In this document: in pieces, positions 35,505 to 48,869 of the stretch
Layout: the number at the start of each line of letters is the position of its first letter
Numbering within the stretch: the first letter of the stretch is position 1
Notes under the pieces: model-generated
Seen by the model: only the letters and a program-made list of their open reading frames with translations
Told to the model about the DNA's origin: nothing
Database searches by the model: none
Position numbers and translations under genes: made by a program
Assembly: GCF_000687475.1 (NCBI RefSeq)
Contig: NC_057322.1
Span: 62,001 to 126,000 of the forward strand
Length of the DNA stretch: 64,000 bases
Direction: 5' to 3'
From: Ustilaginoidea virens
Taxonomy: Eukaryota > Ascomycota > Sordariomycetes > Hypocreales > Clavicipitaceae

Positions 35505-38500
35505 ATAGAGCCAATTACCCCTGATGCCACCACTATAGCATTATATAACCGCCTGGCCTTCTTGATCTATACCTATAAGAAAGATTATATTATTAATGAC
35601 GACCTATAGGAACTATTCCACGAAGACTATAGTGAATAGGATAAACAACTATTTAACCGCATTAATCCCCTATTCCTACGCGAATTCCGCACATACCTAC
35701 GGGATCACGGCGTATATATCGGAGCATCAGGCTCCATCATAATACCTACCCTAATGGAATGCCTTCAACAACAATAGAACCCTAAATAGCCTTAAGAAGA
35801 GATCGACCATCAATTAAGGCGTAAAATATTCCAATCACGACTTAACCCTCATAGGGAAGCATTAGTACCTATCGGCAATTTCGACCAGGAAGTCATAGGC
35901 TCACAGAATTCATTACAAGCACCTACTACAGTAAGGCCCTCAAGAAGATCCTCACGAGCTTTAACAACAAGGGACTTCATAACACCAAGGGTGGCACAAT
36001 CACAGTCATAATAACCCATCATCCCCCCCTCTATATCGAAAAAGCCTCTTGCCCCTGCCCCTACCGAAGAAGATAAGGGCCGATCCTAATAACAAAAAGG
36101 GAAGACGCCTATTTACAATAGGTCGCTATTTGAATCAGGGGAAAGCTCCCGCTAATAACAACATATAACGGCCGAAGATTATAGCCCAACCGACTAAATA
36201 TTACACCCTAGGGGTTATACCCCTAGCCGGGCTAGCCGAGGCGGCTATTCTAATGCCCCTCGAGGCCATAGCATACCTAACAAAGCTCGGGTTACAGGCC
36301 CTAATAATATACTTCCTTCCACAGAGGACCCTGATAATACCCTCTAAGCCAATACCGCCAATGCCGCCCGTAATACCAGATATTAGGCCCAAACGCCTCA
36401 CCCGATAATGCCAAAAATAAGCACGGCACCTAGCCCTTCCCGTCAATATCGGCCTACCTAGGCCGATGAACGGACCGTCTTGACGGGAGGACCGGTAAAC
36501 CTAGACCGACCCAGGTTATAAGATAACCCCGCAAGAAACCCCGCCAGCCTACCGCAAGGCAACCGATAAGCTATTCTAGAATACCCTCCGGAATACCCCC
36601 AAAATTATACCCAAAAAGCCTACACAGAGGCCGGGTTTAATTAAGAAGATCATTCCCAAAACAGGTTTAATAATATATCGAAGAAGATATCTAACCTTTT
36701 ACACAGCTATCATACAGAGGATAGATATAGCAGCAAAATGGATGATTTTATTATACTAAAAGTTATATCCTTCAAGAGCAAGTACCGCCTATTAGGATTA
36801 CCCGATAATACATTCGCTAGAGCCTTCCAAATCATACTTATCGGCGATGCTAAGACCTATTACTTTAATAATATTAAATGTATTCGCAATACCCTTACTT
36901 TTGACGATATAGTCCGCAAAGTCAAAAGCCATTTCGAAAATGAGAGTACAAAGCAATTCTACTTATACCATTAGAACAAAATAATGCTCCAATCAACTAT
37001 TGCGAAACATCCCGACAAATCAAAGCTAAAATGCCTTAATATCCTATTAGAAGAACTTCAACGCCTATATTATAGTCTTTTTCCCCCTTTTACAGCTAAT
37101 ATAGAGCTTCATCAGCAAGTGCTTAATACTATAAGGGATACCCCTAAGTGTAGCCAGGCCTTGTACCGTCATGCCCCTATATTCAAAGGCCTCGCCGCTA
37201 ACCTACGGCGATCCCTTTCTATCTACGAGTCAATTTATACAAATCAATAGCATTATTTCCTTCAACAGCAACAACATTACGATACTAACGATATTGATGA
37301 CAATATAGTGTTGTTCACTAACCGTAGATATAGTCAATCCCGCCCTCAATGCCGATTCGGCCCACAGCAGCAGTATTAACGGCAACAATAGAATCGCGCC
37401 TTTCCAACTAAGCCCCATTAAAGAAGATGCTTCATTTGCAATAAAACAGGATATTAGTTATCTAACTACTCTGCTAAAGAGCAACAAAAATCAAAGGAGT
37501 GATGGATGAAGAACCGATCCTACTGTACTGCCCCTAATAATAAGAAATTCCGTATTTTCTTACAGGAATACAAAAAGCCCGGCCCCTAAGGCCTTAAAGA
37601 AGAAGACGCAGAGGCTAACCTTGACGATATTATTGGTAATATCGAAGTAATAATAGCAGGGGACACACAATAGGATACAGAGAATACTACTACACCGCAA
37701 ATCACAGCCACTCAGTATTTCCAAGCCCCTACGCAAGCAGAACCATCATTATCTATTAAGATATTACAGGCCCTGCAAGATAAATCATACCAACACGCCT
37801 TCTTACAAGTTAACCCCTTCTAAATACCCTCACCGAACCGTAATTCTGCCTTTCTAGAAGAAGAATACTATAGTAATTATACCTTCCGCGGAATCTTACC
37901 GGATACCAGCGCCTCCAGCCTATCAATAGTAGGCCTAGGTCAAGCAAAGGCCCTAATGCGATTGATGAAGACCCTGACCATCGAGACAATTGATAAAAAG
38001 TATATGGTGAATTTTGGAGTAGGCTCTGCCATATCTTCTGGTATACTAAATGTCCCGACGATATTTAGTAATATCCCCTTCCACGTTCTTGATAGTAGCA
38101 CCCCCTTTCTCTATTCTATTACGGATATAGATAGGATAGGCATAAAGCTAGATAATATCGATAACCTATTAATCTAAGGGAATATTAAGGTCCCAATTAT
38201 TAGGAAATGGGGATATCTATAGTGGACTCTTAATACCATAGATACTACAGCCTTCCATTTATCGTTATAGGAAATCTATTAGCTTTATCGTCGATTCGGG
38301 CACCCCTCTATTAATAGGCTCACCAAATTGCTTCAGCGGGCTAGATATAATGATGATATTAACCGCAATATCATCAAGAAGATTACCTATATGTGCCATT
38401 AATGCTAGATAAACGTAAAGGCACCTAGCCGATTTAAATTCACACTCAAGGATGACGATACCAGCCAATTCAATTACGAAATTATCGTCGATATCCTTTA

Positions 38501-41231
38501 TATTGATAATCGGCTGGTATTACACATCATGGATGCTGCAATAAGCTTCCAGGCAGCTAGGTTCCTTAATCTATAAAGATAGAAGGCCCGAGATGTTTAG
38601 AATGCCCTTAAGGAATGCTGGATTGATACCTATCTTAGCCCGCCAGACTGGATAGTTTATAATGCCAGACCTAACTTCGCTTCTGCCGAATTCCGTTATA
38701 ATACCCGGCTTCTATCTATCAATATAGATAAAATTCCCGTAGAAGCCTATAATAGTATCGGCAAAGTCGAGAGATATCACGCCCCATTACATAGAGCCTA
38801 TACTATTATTAATAAAGAAGTAGGCGACCTATTAATAAGGGAACAGAAACTATAGCTAGCTATTAAAGCCATTAACAATTCTGCTAGGCTTAATAGCCTA
38901 GTACCTACGTTACTAGTCTTTAGAGTGTATCCCCGACTTACGGATAACTTACCTCCTAGCTTATCAGTATTATAATGCGCCTTAATATTACGAAAGGCCA
39001 CTAATAAAGCTAGGAAATGCCTCGCTAAGCGACAAGTTCATAATGCCCTCAACCAACGGAACGGCCCAGATACGCAGCCTATCTACCGACTACCCCTATA
39101 ATCCGACGTACGGGTATGGCGAGAGAAAGGTGGCTGGTATGGGCTATACCGGCTAATCAGCCTGGATGGTGAGACCTATATCGTATAAATGCCATATAGC
39201 CCGGTCAAGTTCCGGTTAACGGTCGTCAAGCCATATAACCACAACCCCGACGATACTAAAGATATCGTCTATGCCGAAGGCCCGGCCCGCCCCGGCAGGT
39301 TAGAAGTCAGGATACCGGCTGCAGCCGCACCTCTAGCCGCGATAATACCTACAGCCGAGACATCATCGACGATACCTACAGTCGCAACATATCCATCGCC
39401 AGCCACTAGCCCTAATCAAGTCAGGCCAGTATCACTATCACCACCGCCAGCATATGTAATATCTGATGTCATAATTAATAAGGATTAAGAAGAGGCTTTC
39501 GTTAATGCTATCGCTTCTAATACCATCATCAATGCCTCTTTCCTAACCATAAAAGAGCAAGCCGACCTACAGCTTACTAATTAATTACGCCGGGAAAGGA
39601 AGATAATAACCCCAGGAGCCCCCTTCGAATAGTCTAACTATACAGAGATAGAAGCGTTATAGGCCCGCAATATATTCCGATTTATTACCTTTAATATCGG
39701 TAAACATAGAGCCTAACGCCTCTTTAACTCACGTATAGTACAAGAGATTAAGGGTAAAGGCATAGATACGCCATACGAGAAGTCTAGGCTTATAATACAA
39801 GGTCATAATAATGACAAGAAGCAATTAATATTAACTCAATCCACCATAATTCAACAGGCGAGTCAAAGGCTACTAATATCAATAGCTCTATCACTATAAC
39901 GTTCTCACAGCCTATTCCTTTGGATACATAATATCACACAGGCTTACATACAGTCATCCACCACCCTCAACAGATCAATTATCGCCAAGCTACCTAAGCA
40001 AATAGCATATCAATACCCCGATAATACGATCATAAAAATAGTCAAGCCACTATACGGAATAGCTAAGGCAGGCACCCACTGGTGGGCAATATACTTCCAG
40101 CACCATCGCGAGAAGTTAGGCATAACCACATCAACCTATAACCCCTGTTTGCTAATATCCGCCGGTAATAACGATACTAACCGTACTGGTAATACTGACT
40201 ATACTAACGTTCCTAACCGCGATACTACCACATGCTTCGGTATCATAGGTATGCAGACTAACGATACCCTCGGACTTAATGACGATGCCTTCTTCCAATA
40301 GGAGGAATTAGAGCTTACCAAAGCAGGCTTTAACGCCAAGCCTAAAATAAAGCTATCACCAACCATACCCCTAATATTCAACGGGTGTATACTAACGGCC
40401 AATGCTGACGGTATGATATTACGCCAGAAAGGTCAAAGTAAAAAGATCGCAACCATCGACAAAAATGCGCCTACGGCCTAGCATAATTATGTCGAATAAT
40501 ATGCTCGCGGTGCTTATATGGCTACGGTCTGCCAGCCTAAGGCGTCTTTCGACCTATCCGTCGCGGCACAATATCAATAGCCTAACCCTAAGGATATCGC
40601 GAGGTTGAATAAGCGCCTTTAATAGCAGCGCGATAACCAGGATTATAGCTTACGGTACATCAATTTAGCCCTTACTACAGCTAAGATCTTTATATTTATT
40701 GACGGATCCTTTGCCAATAACAAAGATTTAAGCTCCTAGATTAGTTACATAATTATGCTAGGGAATGAGGCAGATACTATAGATAATGCCTTCCAGCTAA
40801 CCGGTAATATCATTACTTATAGCTCTATAAAGAGCAAGCGGGTAACACACAGCGCACTCGCTTCGGAGCTATATAGTATAGTACAAGGGGTCGATATCGC
40901 ATACGCAATAGGCACGACCCTCAATATGATTACCAACAGGCTGGGATTACCGAAGATCCCCACAGTTATATATACGGATTCGTTTTCGCTATACGAATGC
41001 CTTATTAAGCTGGGTACTACTAAGGAAAAAAGGCTCATAATAGATATCATGGCCCTACGATAGTCATACAAGCGCCGGGAGATTTATAAGATCCATTAGA
41101 TCAATAGGAATGATAATCTCGCCAACGCAATGACTAAGGGAACGCCTAACAAAGCCCTTAAGACCTTTATCGACCGAAATCAGGCTATTATACGTATGGA
41201 AGGGTGGGTAAAGAGGCCGGTCAATATCTGA
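35505..41231 (+). pseudogene. Copia-A gag-pol polyprotein, RIP-broken
   Basis: One phase of 1,909 codons with no net frameshift at any checked point. The start codon is probably the ATA at 35505 (ATG before mutation), followed by EPITPDATTIA. Gag core from codon ~412 (36738, MDDFIILK), zinc knuckle CFICNKTG at ~642 (37428), integrase zinc site FGHPS at ~933 with MCH-stop-C downstream, integrase catalytic triad at ~996 (VDILYID), 1053 and 1089 (KVERYH), reverse transcriptase from ~1470 (NITQAY, MQTNDT), RNase H at ~1733 (IDGSFANN) to the stop at 41229. The second integrase Asp (38661), the first RT Asp (39930) and one of the paired RT Asp (40260) are Asn, each a TpG-to-TpA change. Many in-frame TAG/TAA. 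Confidence 0.92.
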
Positions 41232-41498
41232 CTGCGTTTAGAAGGTATTAGTGATATGATAAGTGGCAAGTGTGTGGATTTTCCTATGTTTAATGTTGTG
41301 TGCAATACTACTTTTACTGCGTTTACTGCTGCCCCTTTTGCCCCTTTATTTTGGCTGCGATATTCAACATACCGGCTATACAGTATAAGGCCGCGCGGCG
41401 CGACAGCATTATCGGCGGTACAACCTGCCGAGACCGCGCCGCACTTTCTTTTCTATATATGCGCTTTACGTCCTAGCGATTCCGATGTTTACTTCTAT

Positions 41499-41509
41499 AA
41501 AAAGAGAAG
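41499..41509 (+). promoter_or_regulatory. Candidate polypurine tract of Copia-A
   Basis: AAAAAGAGAAG, seven bases before the 3' LTR. It is the nearest purine run and a likely plus-strand priming site, though it is not directly adjacent to the LTR. Confidence 0.5.
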
Positions 41510-41516
41510 CTGCCAG

Positions 41517-41855
41517 TATCGGAATCGCTATCGCAAGGTGCCCAATTGGGCATATTGCGATGGATATGCCGCGCACACCCGATGCGCACGATATGGCCAC
41601 TTTGGCCCCTTTTGCCCCTTTACCCCTGAGCCCGGTAGGGCACGCGGGCAGCCCGGCCCGACTGCGCCGATGCACGTGACAGCGGCACGCACAAAAAGGC
41701 CACATCATGTAATTACCCTCTTTTGCTTCCTTTCTTTCCTTTTAGATATTCAGTCATTAGTAAAGCAATCAAATCCTTTACTTGGTGACCTCACGGTATA
41801 TAATACCACGCGCGCGACCCTACGTATAACTAGGTACCCCGAGTTTATATCAACA
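41517..41855 (+). repeat. Copia-A 3' LTR
   Basis: 339 bp, same length and boundaries as the 5' LTR, followed by the CCTAC target duplication. The few differences seen between the LTRs are mainly C/T and G/A. Confidence 0.95.
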
Positions 41856-44800
41856 CCTACGGCAGACGCGCAGCGATCTATATCCACAAAAGACACACTC
41901 CTAGCTCTTAGGCAATAGACGCAGGTCTAGACTAATGCCGTATTATACTCTAAAATACCGATATTTACTCTATCTACTCCTTAATCCCTTCCCCGAATTA
42001 ATCTACCCTCCTCTAGGAATTCGCCTAAACCACCCCTCACCCCTATAGCATCTTTACTAGTAACTTCAATATCCACCACCCTATATAGGACCACTCTCAC
42101 AGAACCTCCCTAGGCTATAATACCCTCCTCGAACTCGCATTAAAATAGAAGCTAACCCTTATAATACCATAGGGAGAGATAACCAGATAAGCCCCAGGCA
42201 AATATAATAGTACTATCGACCATATATAAAGCATAAGAGACCTTAATATAGAGTTTATAGGGGCAGCAGATATCACTAGATTTAACTATATCCCTTAGGT
42301 AATCTAAGTAGAAATAAGACTAGATAAGTTTTATAAACTACCGCCGATACACTAATAAAAGAAACTTAATAAAATCCTCGCTCGAGCTAAAGCCGAAGTT
42401 AGGATAGCTATCCTATATACCTCGCACCCACCCTAGTCCCCCACAGAGATCAATGCTTTCGCCTAATGGCTTACGACCCAACTATAGGCTATCGCCAATA
42501 TTACTGCGCCTAAAAGAGGAACCAAACCGCTAGGAAGGGCCCTATAGTAGACCCAAGAAATACAGTCGGCTATAATAGCAGCCCGTAAGGCTATAAGGAA
42601 TTAGAGAAAAGACCGTACTAACCTTAACTGGTTAATAGCATAAAAAGCAAAGACAAACCGAACCAAGGTTATCCAATAGGAAAGGCGCTAGATATAGAGA
42701 GAAGCCGTCAATAAGGCCATAACGAAAAATGCAGACTTATAGTCCCTAGAGAAATAGGCCTAAATACGCAGCAGACTCCCCCTAGAATTAAAAGAAATCC
42801 CTATACTTTTCCGAAGCAAAAGAGCCCAAACATAAAAAATAAAAATATATTCCTCTAAAGCAGAAGTACTAGTAGAAAGATTCTTCCTGATATTAATAGC
42901 CACCTTTAATAATATCCCAGACCTACGATTCCCCTACCTTACTGATGCGATATTCGCCCCTAAAGACAAATTCTCTAAAGTAGATATCTATAATGCCCTC
43001 CGATATATAGCCAGCTAAAAAGCATTAGGCCCTAATGGTATACCGGCGGGATTCTTTAAAGCCTGCAGAGAATTAGTTCTTAAAGCCCTAATAATACTCC
43101 TCAATGCTATATATAGAACTAGTCACTACCTAACACAGTTCCAGGAAGCTAAAGTCGTAGTATTGAGAAAACCCGGCAAAATACCTAAGGAATATTAAAA
43201 AGTAGGAGCCTAGCGCCTAATATCCCTCCTAAACCTCCTTAGTAAAGTCTTTAAAGCTATAATAGCAAAAAGACTAATAATAATCGCAAAAGAATAGAAA
43301 TTACTACTAGATATATAAATAGGCAATAAAGCAAATAGATCAATAGACATAGCGCTATATACCCTAGTAAAAGCAGTTAAGGCTACCTAGCAGCATAAAA
43401 GAATAGCATCGCTACTATAATTAGATATCTCTGCGGCATTCGATACCGTTAACCACACTAGACTTACGCACTTCCTCCTCTAAAATAGCGCCCCCCGATA
43501 GATAGCAGCCTAGGTCTAAGGCTTTACCGTATTATACTTAGCTAAAATCTTCTTTAAAGGCTAACCTACCTAAAGATTCTTAATTATAGTAAAAGTGCCC
43601 TAAGGCTTTCTAATCTCCTTAATCCTTTTCCTCTTCTATATCGCACCCTTATACCGCAGACTTAAAGTAGTAGATAACTTACTAACCCTAAGATTCGCAG
43701 ATGATACTAATATAATCGCATACAGCAAAATAACGCAGGATATAATCGCAACCCTCTCGAAAGTATAGAAGATCTATAAAAAATAATCGGCAGAGGCTAG
43801 ACTAAAATTTAACCCAGCAAAGAGCAAGCTAATATACTTCACTAAATAGCACCAACCGGATACTATAATAATACGACTCGGCAATACAACTATCTAGCCT
43901 ATATAATACGCCTAATTCCTTAGAGTAGAGATTAACCGCAAATTTAGCTAGACTAACTATAGGGCCTAAATAGTAAAGAAGCTAGAAAGGCAGAAGCTCG
44001 CCCTTATCGCTCTAGCGGCCTCTATATAGGGATATTAGTTCCGCGAAGCCCGACTACTATATATATAGGTCATTAGAATTATAATCGCCTTTAGCGCTAG
44101 AATCTAGTATACTCTTACTAAGCCGGAAGAAGTAGCAAGAGGCATTATATACAGTCTAGCCGCTAAATAGTCGAAATGCCTCTATATAGTTATAGGAGCC
44201 TACCGAGCAATACCTAACGCAATTATAGAAACCGAAGTAGTAGTCCCTCTACTTAACCTTTACCTTAACCTAGCCTAATAACAATTCCTCACTAGAACCT
44301 AAGAAAATAGTATAGCCGATCTTATCTTTAATATATATACTATTATCCAGATTTAGCTACGATAAAGACCTACCTATAGATAAAGGCGACTGACCGAAAA
44401 TAAAACACCAAATCATATAGCCCTTAAAGATTCAATTCTACTTTAGGATAATAAACTATCCCCTACTTACTCCCTAGCTTTTAAATAGATAAAGAGATAG
44501 TAATCAAAGTAATAACTCGCCTAAGTATAATACCCGCTAAAGAACTGCCCTACTACCGAATATACCTTTAACTTTACCTCTATAAAGAAGATGCTAGATC
44601 TCTATAAAAACCTCTATAAATATAAATCCTCCCTTTTTACCTAATTTAGAATAGAAAAAATAGGCCTTAATGAGTTCCTATATAAGATAAAGGTCCTATC
44701 TATCCGCTACCTATATTGCCGATGCGGTCCTAATATAAAAAACATTAAATATATAATCCTAGAGTATAGTAACTATTTTAGAAACCCTCCCCTCTATATC

Positions 44801-45103
44801 TAAGACCGCCCTATACTAGATAAGTATAGTATTACCTAAGCACTCGAAAATAAAAACTTAGCTAAATAGGTTATTAAATAGGTCCTTAATACCCGCCGGC
44901 TCGAATAATTTACCCTAACTATCGCACTTACCGCCTATATAGACTTCGGCTCTAATAATAACCCGATATAATTATACCCTAACCCTAGACCATATATGCA
45001 TATATAGATAATTATAGATAAAGATACAATTGACTATATAGATAGGGGAAGAATATCCTTTTTATATAAGCTACCTATACAGTCGATAGACTTAGACCCC
45101 TAA

Positions 45104-46936
45104 TCTTCTTAATATCCCTAACCCCCTAAACCTTTACTTACTCTATATTATCCTCTCTATCACTATAGCTATTATTAGAGGCTATTTTCGCTTTCCCTTT
45201 TCCCTTCTTCTTCCCCTTTAGGGAAAAAGAGACTATAGATCTCGAATATATCTTTCGTTTAACCCTAGCGGCTAGACTTAGTGTTTCTTTTATAGGCGAC
45301 TCTATTGTCTTTAACTCCTTCCTCTTCCTTTTAAAGGGGGAGGGGGCAGGGGTATTAATATAGGGACGAGGAGAAGATAGCAATAGAACTACTAACTTAG
45401 CTTACTTAGGCTATACCGATCAAGCAGCAAATAGGGGAGGCTTCAATAGCGATATAGCTAGCGCTCTAGAGGTAGATACTATTAGCTAAGACTCCGCTTA
45501 GGACTTTATAAACTTTAAAAACGCAACCGCTTACTATAACTTACTAGAAGATGGCATTATAGGAGTCTTAGACTATATTGGCGAGACCCCTTCGCTATAA
45601 GGTAGTTCCTCTATAGTAGCAGGCCTAGGAGCAGGCTCGTCATCGATATCTAATGCAATAACGGAATTAGTAGGGCTTCTATCGCTAGTAGTAGTAGTAG
45701 GAGGCTGAATTCCTTCGACCGACGAGAGAGGCTAAGGCTTGCCGTTATAGGCGCGTTCTAAAGCTAAAACCCCTTTCTTAATAAGCCTAAGGAAGTCGGC
45801 TAGCAGTAAGATTAGGATTATAGGCACTATTATTTATATTATAATAGCAGAATCGTTTTAACCCTTTCGAGGCACTAAGGTAACTAACGCAATAGACCGA
45901 TATGCAGCCTACTAGGCCTTATAGTAATTGTCTTTGTCTACCTACTAAAGTTAACTATAAAGTTAAGGGATACTAGTAAATTGATATACTTACTTCCTGC
46001 TTATAAGTGTAGGCCTTCTGTAATATAAGTATACTCTCTATCGGTTCGCGGTTCGTAGTATTACGCACTAGGATATAATAAGGCTTCTGCTTTGAAGTAT
46101 AAGCGAAATAGGCACCCTTAAGCCCTACCTACTATTAGAAAAAGATAGATAACGATTAAAGAGAACCTCTTACCTTATTAGTCATAATAACAAGCGGCTA
46201 TATCGGCATTACGGCGTGCGTAGGGACGATATAGCTATTTTCGAGCTAGGCTAGGACCTAACTCTAGAATAGTAGGCATATCGAAGAATAAAGGATACAT
46301 AAAAACTACTATAGCGCAATCGAGGCGGAGGAGTGAAGGAAAATTCTTAGCAATTTTTAATAAGGAATAAAAAGGGAAGAGGAAAAGAATCAAAAAGGTA
46401 AGGCAGGTAAAGGAGACTTTATACCGCTATATGCCTACACTAGATCACTCGACCGTCCGCCAGCTGCCCCAACCTATATCAGACGAAGCCAATAATAATA
46501 AAACGCGCGACTCACCGCGATACTACCGCCCACCCGATACTAATGTTACCGCCGCCTCCTATACCTAATAATATTGACTACGTCGGTTCCGATTTATACC
46601 CACCCTAGAGCCTGACTAATGCCCAATAACTAATGACTAATGACTACTAAGGCAAATCACTGCGCCTATCGAGGCGCGCCTACTATCCATACTTTCCCAG
46701 CCCTGCCGCTAGACCTAGTCTCGCGCGATAGGACACCTCCTCGCAACGTATAGTAAACCCCCTTCGATTCTAAAGGGATACCATCGACTACGGACAGTAT
46801 ATAGGTTTTCCTCCCGGTACTCGGGTTTCCTATATAGATTAGGCATAGAGGTACTAGCACTAGGCTAGATAGGGGCTTATCCCCCCCCTAGATAGCTTAG
46901 CTAGTGTAATATATATATATATATATATATATATTA
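45104..46936 (+). other. LINE 3' region and tail
   Basis: About 1.8 kb after ORF2 without an identified domain. The end contains GTATATAGGTTTTCCTCCCG, GGTTTCCTATATAGATTAGG and GAGGTACTAG, a 3'-UTR block that also closes the LINE fragment at 60960-61035. It ends in (AT)n. A short minus-strand frame at 45138-45383 (Lys-rich, KRKRKELK) and open plus-strand pieces near 45380-45700 have no recognisable identity, so part of this DNA may be an insertion rather than LINE sequence. Confidence 0.7.
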
Positions 46937-48008
46937 GCAGTAGTAATAGTAATATTAGCCTAACTTAATTAGGGCTAGTAGCTAGCGATAGGTATATCGC
47001 AGCTATAGGTATTATTGCGGCTAGAAGTATAGCTATAGCTAGTATCCTAACTTTTAGCCTACTAGGGCGGGCTAGGCCTTTAATATAGATAATATCTTTA
47101 GGATTATTTATATTAGGGTTATAGTTATATAGCTTAATAACTATTAATTAGAACTTAATAGGGCTATAAAGCATTTATACGATATAGGTCTTACTATTAA
47201 GGCTGATTAATTAGTATGGCTTATACTATCTACCTTTTTCTCTTTATACCTATATATTAGACTATAGGGGTAATTAGTAGATAGGCTATATATTTAAGCT
47301 ATTCTATTAGGTAAAGGTATTATAAATCTACCGTTTAGCGAGGTATTTCTTAGCTTTATTAATAGCCTTTCGTAATATTAAGGTATATTATAATACTAAT
47401 AATCTAGGGGGTAAGTTATCTATAAGTTAGGGATATACTCTAAAGATTAGTAATATAGGTATTAGGCCGTTAGGCTTCGTAGAATTATTAATAGCTTTAA
47501 TAGTTAGCTATAATTTCTATTCCCTTATTAATAGGTCGCCTATTTCTTTATTAATAATAGTATAGGCTTTGCGTAATAAGGCGTAATATCTTTTAACTTT
47601 ACTAATACTATAGTAGGCTTTAATAGGGATTTTATCTATATTAATAGATAATAGCCAGGCATTATAATAGAATTCGGTAGAAATAAAGTTTAGTTTAGTA
47701 TTATAAACTATCTAATTTAGTAGGCAAAGGTATATATCAATTTAGTATTCTTTAAGAATATTCTAAACGTTTTAGGCTTTCTATCTTTATAGATTAAGGA
47801 ATCTAGCTACTTAAAAGCTTATTATAGTATCTACAATATATAATACCGGCCGATTATTAATATAAAGGATATCGATAATAATTTTATAATTAAATTAGCT
47901 AGTATTATTATCCTTAAGGGTAAATTTAAATCGACTAAATGCCTTTATATTTATCTAGTATTAATAGCATATATAGGTAATACTTTTAATAATATTGCGG
48001 TTAATATT

Positions 48009-48013
48009 ATTAT
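48009..48013. other. Target-site duplication of Copia-B, left (ATTAT)
   Basis: ATTAT precedes the LTR start TGCAATTC and is repeated exactly at 53311-53315. Confidence 0.95.
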
Positions 48014-48746
48014 TGCAATTCTAAAGGTCACTATAAAGCAAAGCCTTACTAGCTAGCTAAATGGCACAAGACTGTCTGCGACCTGTGACTTAATCTTAGT
48101 ATAAATACTAGATTCTTCACTAAGTCCTAAGACTATACAAGTGCTATAAAGCGAGGCAAGTGTAAAGGCAAGGCAAATATAAGATAACCAGAATAACGCA
48201 GGGAAGGTGGAAGTTAAGAGGCATGTAGTGCATTAACAGGTTCGATTGTGCTGCCCTTCTACTATCGAGAAAGAAAGGGAAAAGCTATCCTATATATACA
48301 CGAAGGAGGGGTGGGCCCAGGCATCCAAGGTAGCCAGTAAGAAAGCTCCCCGTAATGCTCGCTTTGCCACGTATATAATACGTCAGCAGCCCCACTATAT
48401 CCAGCCTTTCCAACCACCCTAACCACCGCACTAGTAACTAGTCACCACACTAGTAACTAGCCACCACGCTAGTGACTACCCACCACACTAGTGGACTAGC
48501 CACCACACTAGTAGGCCGCCACCACACTAGTAGGCCCACCACGCTAATTTAGCAATACCACACCTTTTTAGCAAGGCCTACCTTACTTGATATACAGTAA
48601 ATAATCCACTGAAAATCCTTAAGGTAAAAGGCAAAGGCCTAAGGTAATACTACCATAAGTCCAAGAGGCGGTATAAGGACTAGAAAGTCAGTAAGCCAGT
48701 AGGGCATTAGGCCAGCAGCCTAGTAGGCTACTATAGGATTTTAACA
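48014..48746 (-). repeat. Copia-B 3' LTR
   Basis: On the minus strand it begins TGTTAAAATCC and ends AGAATTGCA. It includes a short tandem repeat (CACCACACTAGTAACTAG type) at about 48420-48545. Confidence 0.95.
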
Positions 48747-48754
48747 CCCCCTCT
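48747..48754 (-). promoter_or_regulatory. Polypurine tract of Copia-B
   Basis: Minus-strand CAGAGGGGG lies directly against the TGTTAAAA start of the 3' LTR, the canonical place for plus-strand priming. Confidence 0.85.
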
Positions 48755-48869
48755 GATTAGCTACTGTAGTAGCAAGCTAATCGTATAAAGGATAGGGAAA
48801 GAAAATGCAGTAAAAAAAATGCTAAGGAAAAACATAAGAAAAACCTTAGTAAAAGTAAGTTAGTATAAG

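Larger units (their letters stand above)
34580..41855 (+). mobile_element. Complete Ty1/copia retrotransposon, Copia-A
   Basis: 7,276 bp with two 339-bp LTRs (34580-34918 and 41517-41855) and a perfect 5-bp target duplication CCTAC. The LTRs start TATCGG, probably TGTCGG before mutation, and end TCAACA. A gag-pol frame fills 35505-41231. Protein order is gag, integrase, reverse transcriptase, RNase H, as in Pseudoviridae-type copia elements. It is dead through stops and catalytic substitutions but structurally complete. Related copies in the window: solo LTRs at 1059 and 24515, a reversed internal copy at 46936-57781, and an LTR fragment at 57782. Confidence 0.95.
34401..45103 (+). pseudogene. 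LINE ORF2 (APE endonuclease-reverse transcriptase), RIP-broken, interrupted
   Basis: The N-terminal endonuclease begins near 34409 (NIQKKSLLAYLAFNYESEPD, then DIIAL-stop-EF) and resumes after Copia-A at about 41861. It includes SNFNIHHPI at 42059 (GDFN-H-P motif of APE endonucleases). The reverse transcriptase follows, with LDISAAFDTVN at 43421 and the catalytic RFADDT at 43691. A C-terminal YCRCG Cys motif is at 44714. The checkpoints at 42059, 43421, 43691 and 44717 all share one phase, so no net indel occurred in 2.6 kb. Dozens of in-frame TAG/TAA replace likely Trp or Gln codons. In life it would nick DNA and reverse-transcribe its own RNA at the target. No RNase H domain was seen. Confidence 0.88.
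33897..46936 (+). mobile_element. Tad-like LINE, 5'-truncated, split by Copia-A
   Basis: An ORF1 zinc-knuckle remnant, an endonuclease, a reverse transcriptase, a C-terminal Cys motif and a 3' tail ending in an AT run (46909-46936) lie in order on the plus strand. Copia-A (34580-41855) interrupts the endonuclease. Removing it with one CCTAC repeat (7,281 bases, a multiple of three) rejoins the endonuclease in frame. The 5' end at 33897 lies inside ORF1 and abuts the duplicated segment. The 3' flank is a different element, so the two flanks were not a single original target site. Confidence 0.9.

Noticed and set aside
45138..45383. Lys-rich 81-codon minus-strand frame as a nuclear protein gene
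   Set aside because: It lies in the LINE 3' region, with no neighbours or homology I can point to; kept only as a note.
47240..47700. AT-rich DNA at 46.9-57.7 kb as non-transposon intergenic DNA
   Set aside because: Reverse-complement comparison aligns it base for base with Copia-A 38165-39455, with transitions only.
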